From the NCBI GenBank assembly GCA_905178155.1, contig CAJINV010000012.1, positions 305,271 through 369,270 of the forward strand: a DNA stretch of 64,000 nucleotides, read 5' to 3'. The notes under the pieces are model-generated. The model did no database searches. It saw only the letters and a program-made list of their open reading frames with translations, and had not been told where the DNA came from. Below, in pieces: positions 56,770 through 64,000 of this stretch. Within the stretch, counting starts at the first letter, position 1; every line of letters begins with the position of its first letter. This DNA comes from Amoebophrya sp. A120 (Eukaryota; Sar; Dinophyceae; Syndiniales; Amoebophryaceae). The position numbers and the translations under genes were made by a program.

Positions 56770-58329
56770 CTAGTTTGATGAAAAAAACGTGCACGTAGTA
56801 AAAGTAAAGCAGATACTTGGTGGTGTATTGTCCGCCGGCTTCTCGAGGATCCCGAAGAACCACTTGCATTCCGACTCGAACAAAGGCGCGCTCATCGTCG
56901 GGACCGCAAAAAACCAACTTCTTATCGCTTCTTCCCAATCGAGACCGTTTTCCTTTTCGCTTTCGTAGCAAAGAGATAGCTGAAGTTGTGCCGGTAGTAA
57001 GCCATTGCTATTGCAGAAGCCCACCCAGGCCCTGTCTCTTTTCTCGAGTGCGAGTTGCGTCGTCTCCCGCTGAGGTTGTTCAGCAGCGTGTAGGTCGGCG
57101 GCAAGCTTCTCACTTTTCTCGCACACCTGCAGATTCTCCGCCTCCAGTTCCTTGACCCTTGTTTCTAACTTCTTTTTGGCTTGTTCCACCTGCGCCAAGC
57201 GCCAGACGCCCTTGCTACCTCCTTCCTTCTCCGTGCTGGGAGCGACCTTGGCCTCGCGAAGCTCTTCCTCCACAGAAGCTAATTTCGAAGTCAGCGTCTT
57301 TAAAAGACGCTCCGAAACCTTAGCCTGTTGCTTCACTGTGGCCAAATCTCGTCGCAGAGCGTCCGCTGTCGTTTGCGCCGTTTTTTCGTTCGCAGCCATT
57401 TCTCTCCTCAAAGTTGCACTTTCGTGCGAGGATTTGAAGCTCTTTTGCAGCCGCTCGTCGCTTTCTTTCTGTACTTTTTCCACCGTCGATCGCAACTCGG
57501 CTATCGTGTTTTCCAGGTCGGTGATTTTGTGCTGCTTTTGCTGCAGCTCTAGAGCTTGGGATTGGCATAGACTTTGCAGGGCCTGTAAGCCTTGGCTTTG
57601 TTGATGTGCCCTTGAAGCGGTACAACTGGGCACGAAAAGATGTCCAGCTTGTCCTCCATCCCGCGTCATTTCCCGCGCCGCGGTAGGCACAGGAGGTGGT
57701 ACTTGTGCCGCACTGGTTGCGCCCTTTCCAATATGAGCATCTTCGTTTTCGGAAGAAGAATTGCCCCAGGTTCGATCACCCCACGAAATCTCCTGGTACT
57801 GAACGCCATCCGAAAAGTCTCCTGAAGATGATCCCTCTTCCGGCTTAGCGGTGAAGCTTCGGAAGGTCTGCTTCCCAGCAACGTAGTGCTGCAAAGAGGT
57901 GTTTTGCTGCTGGCCACCGGTTTTCGGTTCAGCATGCGTGTGGTGGTGAAAGTGCATGTTGTATTGAAAGACTACATGCTGCGGTGGTGGCAGGTCGTCG
58001 GGTAAAGGAGTTCCAGAGGCGTGAGAACCACGTTGCGTTGCGCGAGGACCACGACCTGTCCTATATGCAGGACTGCCTCCCACGTCGCCGCCGTCCTGAT
58101 AAACGCTGCCTTGTTGAGGTCTCGGTTTTTTATCTCCCTCACACTCGGCATCTACTGCCCACTCGAACTCACCTTCCACGGCCATTTCCATTTTGTCGGC
58201 CAAAGCCGCGTTATCTTTTTCCTGTCCTGTGCGCGAAACTTCAACTTCCTCCTTGCGTCGTGGCACAGCTGCTCCTATCTCTTCCGGCTGCAAAAGCGCC
58301 AGGCTTGAATCCGAGAGTGTTGTCTCCAT
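56770..58329 (-). CDS. coiled-coil protein
   Basis: Frame of 519 codons starting METTLSDSSLALLQPEE. The first half is polar and low-complexity, with a His-rich patch (MHFHHHTH). Residues from about 250 to 415 form a long predicted coiled coil: LQQKQHKITDLENTIAELRS, TADALRRDLATVKQQAKVSE, KLASVEEELREAKVAPSTEK, QAKKKLETRVKELEAENLQV. The C-terminal part has DRAWVGFCNSNGLLPAQLQL and EEAIRSWFFAVPTMSAPLFE, a more ordered segment. The annotated 3' end (FTTCTFFSSN) may be intron read-through, with the next exon at 56724. No known domain was recognised. The gene contains no introner, unlike most neighbours. Confidence 0.65.
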   Translation of the reverse strand: METTLSDSSLALLQPEEIGAAVPRRKEEVEVSRTGQEKDNAALADKMEMAVEGEFEWAVDAECEGDKKPRPQQGSVYQDGGDVGGSPAYRTGRGPRATQRGSHASGTPLPDDLPPPQHVVFQYNMHFHHHTHAEPKTGGQQQNTSLQHYVAGKQTFRSFTAKPEEGSSSGDFSDGVQYQEISWGDRTWGNSSSENEDAHIGKGATSAAQVPPPVPTAAREMTRDGGQAGHLFVPSCTASRAHQQSQGLQALQSLCQSQALELQQKQHKITDLENTIAELRSTVEKVQKESDERLQKSFKSSHESATLRREMAANEKTAQTTADALRRDLATVKQQAKVSERLLKTLTSKLASVEEELREAKVAPSTEKEGGSKGVWRLAQVEQAKKKLETRVKELEAENLQVCEKSEKLAADLHAAEQPQRETTQLALEKRDRAWVGFCNSNGLLPAQLQLSLCYESEKENGLDWEEAIRSWFFAVPTMSAPLFESECKWFFGILEKPADNTPPSICFTFTTCTFFSSN

Positions 58330-59317
58330 TTTTATATGACCTTTAACCTCGAAAATGATTTCACCACCCGTTTTTATTTGCAGTTCGACGCCAACGAGAC
58401 AAAAAAAACTGATATGGAGGAGTCAGAATATCTCTTCTAGTTTGTTTAACATCACGATATGATGTGTTGACGCGAACTCGAAAAAATTTAACGACCTGCT
58501 CCTGTACAAGAAGTTTAAGTTTTGGTGCAAGCAATAATCGCTGCCTGAACAGCGCGACAGGCAGGAGGAGAAGAAGAAGAAAATTAAAGATTAGACAAGA
58601 TCATTTTCATCAAGCCTGTTCGTGATGGTGGTCAGGCTTCATTCTTGGGCGTCAATAGCCAAGTGCTGATCCAAGGGAGGGTGATGGACAACATGAAAGT
58701 TCTGCTCTCCCCAAAACATCATTCAACAGTTCTTCCTTATGTAGATCCACGCAGCTGCAGGGGAAGCGGGCCTGAGCACTGAAACTTCAACTCAAGCAGT
58801 ACCGCCTCCAACTGGGTATCGTACGCGAAAGGAAAGTTCTTCATGTTCATGCTCTTCTACTGGTGATACAGATACTTGTGATGAAACTTAATCTTATTCT
58901 GCCTATAATCTTAATCAGCTCAACATGCTCAACGAAAACACTTTCGCGAAGATTTTCAGAAACAGAAATTCCAGTCAACTGCTATGCATTCCTCACTGAA
59001 GGAAGCGGAAAGATACTTTTGAATACCATAAAGAACTGAGATAGAAATATTGCGCCAAATAAGTAGAAATGTCTTTTCCGGCTACGTAACACTACAGCAC
59101 GGAAAGCCGGCATGCTGGAAAGATGCATATGTAAATAACATACTTCTGATCCTGATGCTTAAATTTACTTTCACTTATGATCTGACATCCACGTGGAAAA
59201 TGGATACTGCTCCTCCGCCCCGTGCATCAACGTCGAGTGACTACAAATTCGCTGCTATTTCATCAGGTCTTGGGAGCGAAAGACACTACTAGACTCCATC
59301 ATCCGTCAACGTCCTTC
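58330..59317. other. intergenic spacer, nothing recognised
   Basis: AT-rich DNA upstream of the coiled-coil gene. No exon-like frame. Confidence 0.4.
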
Positions 59318-59521
59318 TCAAGCTTCGCGTCGGCGACGCTCCACGACCGTGGTATCCCATTCTTCGCGCTTTCCGTACCTCACCTCCGCCCGGCGTCGTC
59401 GCTCCTGATCGTTCGGATCAGCTCCCTCCGTGGCGTTTGTCAGTTCCCAAAGCTCCGTAAGCCTCTCTAACGTTTTCTCATCCGGAATCGGAAAATGCTT
59501 TTTCTTCAAAACCGCCTTCAA
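59318..59521 (-). CDS. short fragment related to the BspA-like protein at 61.5-62.8 kb
   Basis: Frame of 67 codons. KKHFPIPDEKTLERLTELWE matches the spacing and residues of YVPVPNREELDRIVALWEKK in the gene at 61457-62770, and YGKREEWDTTVV matches YGPTEYWDVSRI downstream of it. In DUF285/BspA-like proteins a Trp-Asp-Thr/Val-Ser segment of this kind opens the repeat array. Here the frame stops soon after, so this is a truncated exon or a gene remnant. Its neighbours 58330-59317 show no other coding signal. Confidence 0.45.
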   Translation of the reverse strand: MKAVLKKKHFPIPDEKTLERLTELWELTNATEGADPNDQERRRRAEVRYGKREEWDTTVVERRRREA

Positions 59522-59976
59522 AGTTCCTTATGGCGGAAAAATCTCTCTGGAGTCAAGGTCAATCGACCTACTTTTTTGTATTTTTAATGTGGTTGATCCA
59601 CCAATAAAGGCAAAGCACGAGGCTGGCCATCATGCAATCCCAGCCTAAGAATGCTCGCGCTACTAGGTGCTTAGTTGCAACAAGAAGAGCTTTGACATGA
59701 TGGCCAAAGAAATCTACGTATATATTTTTGAGAAAATGCATCACAACCTCGAAATTTCAGTTGACTCGCGATTTTTTCCCATAGGAGTCCTTCAAATTTG
59801 GAGGCCTTGTTCAGTAGCTCTTCCACGACGAGCGGTCTTTTCGGCATCTATATGGAGACCTCAGTTGGGAATTTGTCAAAATGGAAATCCATTTGCCCAG
59901 TCTCGGGCAAAAGCGCGTCGGAGACAAATTATGTTTCCTTCACAGCATGCAGCTTAAGCTTATATATGTACGGAGG

Positions 59977-61371
59977 TTACTTTGCTGCAGATTCGAAATC
60001 GAAACCTGCAGCGCCATACAAAGTCAAATGCTTTTGACTGACGCAACAAATCCATGACTTCCACTCTGACAAGCTCCAAGCTGGTGGCAGAGGCATAATT
60101 TCCTCGTCCTTTTCGCCCTGAACGTTCCACGTCCACATGTCCTCGAAAGTTAGCTTTTTGGGGTATTTCTTTTCCTTTTCGTCGTCTATCCTTTTCTTTT
60201 CCTCGAAAGTTAGTTTTTTGGGGTATTTCTTTTCTTGGATAATATCAAACCACACAGCATTCGGGGAAAGAACCACCGCACGTTCGGAAACGACTTCAAG
60301 CTCGATAAGCACCGGAAGCCCCTCGTCTTTCGAACGAAACCAGTAAGGAGGACCGGGTCTACAGTTGTCGGGGATACGCAACGAATCGACTTCGACATCG
60401 CTACTTTCGAGGACAACGCTTGCGACATCGCTCTCGCCATCGCTTTCGACATCGCTTTCGACATTGTCATCGCCGGCATCTTTCTGTTTGAAGATTTTTC
60501 GTTGGATGTCCTCGAACAAGATTTTCCAGGCCTGCGGATACATTTGTTCCTCTTGCTGTTGCTCATACGTATCTCCGTCGATAAAGCCGCTTCTGGAGGA
60601 TCCGCCAATCGATATCTCCTGGTAGGGTCCGTCGGAGGGACGCTGTAATCGAGGCCCCACCAGGTTCCTCCGGTAGAGGTCATTTCCCGCCTCGTCTATG
60701 ACCCGAAGCCAGATGGGTTTCCGTAGTCCGGATCCAGGAGCTGTCTCGTCGTACTCCCAAAATCGAAGTTGGTGAAAAGCCCGTCCGTCGACGTACTGCA
60801 TTCCGAAAAGTTGCACCCGCGGGTTCAGTATGCATTGCAAAGATGGCCCGGTCATCCGGAGGATTTCAAAACTGGTGTCCCACTGATATCTATGTGAGAT
60901 GAAAATCACAAGCGATGCATGAAGCGGACTCTGACCGCCAGTCAATACTTTGTCATTCAAGAATGCAACAACTTCTCGCTCTCATCCTCATGCTGGTGCC
61001 GCACTGTGTACCCCTGTCATGGCTGACTGGGGAGCGCTATTGGGGACGAGACCAGCATCACAATTTTTCAGACCCAGACATATTTGCGCTTGGATATTCA
61101 CTATCAGTTCTTGAAGTTTGTGGTCGCTTATATTGTGCTTGCGTCCAAGGACTTTGCGCACATTCCTGTTCACCCCGTTCGCGCCGTCAAACATTTTGAA
61201 GCATCGCTTCGCGCCCATTGGACGTGGCCCCGAAGGCAGCTCTGGAGGAGTGAGGTTGTATCGCTCAATCTCCCAACCGCCGTCTGCGACGTCCGGCGCG
61301 CAACTCCGCAAGTCCATCCCTAGATGGTGTAGAGGGTGCGCAAACCGCTCAGGTATAGAGGAAAGCCGCAT
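59977..61371 (-). CDS. hypothetical acidic protein with a 20-residue tandem repeat
   Basis: Unrecognised. Exon 1 (about 61371-61102) reads MRLSSIPERFAHPLHHLGMD ... KLQELIVN. Removing the introner at 60829-61096 continues it as PRVQLFGMQYVDGRAFHQLR in frame. Ordered parts include KPIWLRVIDEAGNDLYRRNL and YPQAWKILFEDIQRKIFKQK; an Asp/Glu/Ser-rich tract (DNVESDVESDGESDVAS) follows. Two copies of EKKYPKKLTFE lie 20 residues apart (DNA period 60 bp, 60141-60240). The stop is at 59977 (AAGFDFESAAK). The start at 61371 may instead be an internal exon end, since an AG (ATGTTCAG) lies just upstream. Confidence 0.6.
60141..60240 (-). repeat. 60-bp tandem duplication inside a coding exon
   Basis: Two copies of a 60-bp unit, CTCGAAAGTTAG(C/T)TTTTTGG then GGTATTTCTTTTC, give EKKYPKKLTFE twice, 20 residues apart. 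Near-identical, so probably recent. Confidence 0.85.
60829..61096. mobile_element. introner 38 (GTCTGGGTCTGG family, diverged)
   Basis: TATGCATTGCAAAGATGGCC ... CAGACCCAGACATATTTGCG plus CTTGGATA; flanks TTCAG / TTCAC. The left end has diverged from the family. Removal gives QELIVN|PRVQLFGM in frame. Confidence 0.88.
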
Positions 61372-61456
61372 AGTACTATCTGAACATACTCACTCGGTAT
61401 GCAGCGGTGTCGCAGGATCGTTCATATGTTTTTGTGGTGGCCGCCTACTTCGCCCC

Positions 61457-62770
61457 CTATAGCGAAATGCAAGAAATCGGCGTGCTTGCATGCCAAAAGC
61501 CTCGCGTTTGCGGAAGTAAAACAATGCAGCTCTTGCCAGACAAATATGGTGGGGCCACGCTTCTAGTACGAAAAAAAAAATAAAGTATGCGCCTGGCCAG
61601 TATGACAGATACTACGCTCCCGATTTTCCATCCCATATGAGCCAGGTGAAACATGTACGAAAAGTCTATAACGGCATTGAGGTCCCATTCCAGTGGTTGA
61701 TTGAAATCTGTGCAACCAAGGAAAACCATGCGCATGTTTGTCAGCCCGGTGGTTTTCCAGTTGGATATCTTAAATGCGTCCTCGTAGACACCCGACCAAG
61801 GCAGCGCCATGCCATGCTGGAAGCATTTAGGAAAAGGACCCCACCTCCTCGCACCGACGTCCTCCTCCTTGCTTCCGCCGAACTGTTCACCAATTCGAGA
61901 TACGTCCCAATATTCTGTCGGACCGTATTTTTCGACCACTTCCTCTCTTTCCCTCTTAATCTCCTCTTTTTCCCTCTCCGCTTCGTCCGTCTCCGCTTCC
62001 TCCATGTCCGATTCCTCCATCTCTGCTTCCTCCATCTCCGCTTCGCTTGTAGAAGCGGCCCTCCCTTTCTTTTCCCACAGAGCAACAATGCGATCTAGCT
62101 CCTCCCGATTGGGCACGGGAACATAAACACGGCTAGGACGTCGGCGATCTTCATTGTCCGGAGCCGGTGCTGGCGGGGGTGTTGCGTTTAACGAAGAGGT
62201 CTTCTCCTGCACGTCTGGATTTAATATGCCGCTAGAGCTACTAGCACTGCCTGCTGCTTGTTGTTCCGCGCTGGATCGACGAGCTTCGTTCTTGCTGGAA
62301 ACGGTAGCAGCAGCACCCGACCCTTTCGTCGTCTTCCTCCCACGCCGGGGGCCCTGTTTGTCTTGCTTCAGCACGTTATTTCCGGGACGACGTCGTCGAC
62401 GCTCACTTTGTCCTTTTTTTCCTAGCTTACGCGGCGGAGAAGTGGCAGCTCCTGCTCCCTCAGCTCCGCTTGCTGTTCCTGGAGGGCCAGCTCCGGAGGA
62501 AGAACTACAGGGACTCGCACCGGCTCGTTCAGGCGGAGCCACACTGGTACTGGTAGGTGGTTGTAGTCCTTTGCGTCGTTTCTTACACGGGGTACACCGG
62601 GCAGCAATTTGCCGGCGGATTCGCTGCCAGTTGGTAGTACCATGATCCGTTCCTTCTCCGCTCTCAGTGTCAGAACTCCGCCTCCGCTTCTTCAAGTTTT
62701 TCGCGGTTGTTCTGCTCTTCCTCGCAGCGTCCTCTTGCACGACGGCTCCGCTCTTGGATGAAGTCTTCAT
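61457..62770 (-). CDS. BspA-like / DUF285-type repeat protein
   Basis: Frame starts MKTSSKSGAVVQEDAARKSR at 62770. The first 220 residues are basic and low-complexity (KKRRRSSDTE; RRRRRPGNN). An Asp/Glu/Lys-rich linker follows. The C-terminal part matches the BspA-like leucine-rich repeat family known as Mycoplasma-type DUF285: YWDVSRIGEQFGG, then ISNWKTTGLTNMRMVFLGCT, then DFNQPLEWDLNAVIDFSYMF. Such repeats occur in bacterial surface proteins and are expanded in some protists. The frame after HMGWKIGS probably runs into an intron (GTAGTATC donor), so the printed 3' end is not the true C-terminus, and further repeats may lie downstream. Confidence 0.7.
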   Translation of the reverse strand: MKTSSKSGAVVQEDAARKSRTTAKNLKKRRRSSDTESGEGTDHGTTNWQRIRRQIAARCTPCKKRRKGLQPPTSTSVAPPERAGASPCSSSSGAGPPGTASGAEGAGAATSPPRKLGKKGQSERRRRRPGNNVLKQDKQGPRRGRKTTKGSGAAATVSSKNEARRSSAEQQAAGSASSSSGILNPDVQEKTSSLNATPPPAPAPDNEDRRRPSRVYVPVPNREELDRIVALWEKKGRAASTSEAEMEEAEMEESDMEEAETDEAEREKEEIKREREEVVEKYGPTEYWDVSRIGEQFGGSKEEDVGARRWGPFPKCFQHGMALPWSGVYEDAFKISNWKTTGLTNMRMVFLGCTDFNQPLEWDLNAVIDFSYMFHLAHMGWKIGSVVSVILARRILYFFFRTRSVAPPYLSGKSCIVLLPQTRGFWHASTPISCISL

Positions 62771-62929
62771 CTACTTGAGCTTGTTGTTATTTCTTGCGGG
62801 CAGCCATTTTTTTCCCGTCCGGCGCATGCGCTGGGTGTTGAGACCCTTGCTCTTGCGGCGACGTTCTCCGGTGGTTTCTATTTCGTTTCTCGCCCCAGCA
62901 CCAGTACCGCTCGTAGAAGCTGCCGCGTG

Positions 62930-63355
62930 CTATGCTAGTAGAGGACTAGTTCCTCGGCTGTGTTGCAAATCATCCTGCTCAAGCACGGCCTCTCCGGAAG
63001 GACGACCCCGACGTGTAGTTCCACCAGTATTTGTAGCTTCCGCCCGTGAAGATGCAGCAGCTGCCAGTACTCCAAATCGCACACGGGCCCCATAAAAACC
63101 AGAAGCAGGAAAAACAGTATCCCAGAAGACGCTGCTATTGTAAAAACCGGCCCAGATTACAACTGTACGTGTGACGACACGGCGAATTGTAGTTGTCGTG
63201 GGGGTTAGCATCATCGTGGCGGCTGCACTGGTACTCCGGTAGCTGCAGGTACAGGAAGCGCTAGACTGTTTTGCAATATTGAGAAACAGACCCACAATGG
63301 TGATGGTGTGGTACAGGGGTATTATACGTTTATTTTTGGTACTTCTGTCAAGCAC
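62930..63355 (-). CDS. possible small secreted protein
   Basis: Frame of 141 codons with no family match. The N-terminus MLDRSTKNKRIIPLYHTITI is followed by VGLFLNIAKQSSASC, which resembles a signal peptide. The remainder is Thr/Ser/Ala/Arg-rich (TMMLTPTTTTIRRVVTRTV; AAAASSRAEATNTGGTTRRG) with one ordered stretch (WAGFYNSSVFWDTVFPASGF). It lies directly upstream of the BspA-like gene on the same strand and could be its 5' exon. Weak call, based only on frame and composition. Confidence 0.35.
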   Translation of the reverse strand: MLDRSTKNKRIIPLYHTITIVGLFLNIAKQSSASCTCSYRSTSAAATMMLTPTTTTIRRVVTRTVVIWAGFYNSSVFWDTVFPASGFYGARVRFGVLAAAASSRAEATNTGGTTRRGRPSGEAVLEQDDLQHSRGTSPLLA

Positions 63356-64000
63356 AAGCTCGTCTAAAGCGCCTCAAAATACAAGTACAACTGGAAGCAA
63401 TTTGCAATCCACTTCAAGAAGAGTAGAGAGCTGCTGTAGACATGTTGGGCAATCAGATATCATTATCAAAAAAGGCACCACACTTGCGAATCGCAAGGAC
63501 AAGCCTTAGCATCATTCAAATCTTGCATTCTAATTTGTGACGGAACTTATTTGACCTTTTTGTGCCGAAAACAACTTCGAAGCACAATCGGGTAGAGTGC
63601 TAGAACCATTTTCAAATTGAAATTGTATGTTGCGACTCATGAAAAAAGGAAGACACTGCGTGATCTTTAATCTATGACAGGAGCTTGCTGCTCATCGGCC
63701 TTCCTCAAGCGAGGAAGAAGCCACTGGTTCTTGTTTGATCCATATATCAGCAACAGCAGTCACTTTTCTTAAGAGCATTGAGCTTAGGAAACTGTGTTTC
63801 GGCGTTTGCTGGATCTGTTGAAACTCAACACACAACTGCTCACGCTCGGTCTTTGATATCGGACAAAAACTCCTGAACGGCCAGCGCCAGTACTCGTTTG
63901 ATCGTGTTTTCAGTATCTCAAGAACATCAAAACGTTTCTATCTAAGCAGCGTACGGGCGGCACGACGCAGCGAGTCATGTCTCTGTCCAAGCAGAAATCG
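63356..64000. other. window end, nothing recognised
   Basis: Short frames only; no motif. Confidence 0.3.

Noticed and set aside
1-64000. Search for transposase, tRNA, rRNA and a spliced-leader gene
   Set aside because: No transposase motif, cloverleaf-like tRNA with flanking elements, rRNA stretch or dinoflagellate spliced-leader sequence was seen by eye; a tRNAscan or BLAST run would be decisive.

Overview
The window looks like nuclear DNA of a dinoflagellate-lineage protist. My best guess is a syndinian parasite of the Amoebophrya type. The reasons are intron-rich genes that all lie on one strand, low-complexity Ser/Thr/Gly-rich proteins, and above all a dense population of short transposon-like introns ('introners') with terminal inverted repeats and 5-bp direct repeats. 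Introns of this kind, many with non-canonical ends, have been reported for Amoebophrya. The genus is my inference and was not tested by any search.

Layout. All fifteen supported genes or gene fragments are read from the minus strand. 0.9-2.7 kb: exons of a coiled-coil protein. 5.3-8.3 kb: a SAM-dependent methyltransferase (Oms1-like) with an N-terminal hydrophobic segment. 8.3-12.7 kb: GC-rich, gene-free DNA containing a cluster of GGAAAATTTC motifs. 12.7-16.9 kb: a large unrecognised gene. 17.7-26.4 kb: two tandem copies of a roughly 4-kb block rich in GC islands; each ends in a version of the same Lys/Ser-rich gene, truncated at 22.2-22.5 kb and complete at 25.9-27.7 kb. 27.8-38.8 kb: a cryptochrome/photolyase gene cut by more than twenty introners. 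39.9-44.3 kb and 47.2-51.7 kb: two paralogous, probably secreted proteins, separated by a 2-kb GC island. 52.6-54.8 kb: cyclophilin H (PPIH). 55.8-58.3 kb: a coiled-coil protein and a neighbour. 59.3-63.4 kb: a BspA-like (DUF285-type) protein, a short relative of it, and two unrecognised proteins.

The main discovery is a set of 38 introner elements that I could delimit, mostly to the base. They are 108-348 bp long, nearly all begin TATC/TATG and end GATA/CATA, carry terminal inverted repeats, and are flanked by 5-bp target-site duplications (exact in 20 of them, including several with GT-AG-compatible ends; diverged in the rest). They fall into at least eight inverted-repeat families that share an internal TTTGTCATGC motif. 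Removing an element plus one duplicate copy restores the reading frame in nearly every case I could test. In the cyclophilin H gene three such removals, plus one ordinary GT-AG intron, give exactly 180 codons plus stop with the conserved cyclophilin sequence. In most elements no GT-AG placement is compatible with that result, so excision must follow the repeats rather than normal splice signals. Two paralogous comparisons (22.3 against 26.0 kb, and 42.3 against 49.7 kb) show one filled and one empty site.

Limits: ordinary introns and first or last exons were placed by eye. Several gene starts and links between exons are uncertain and are marked so.
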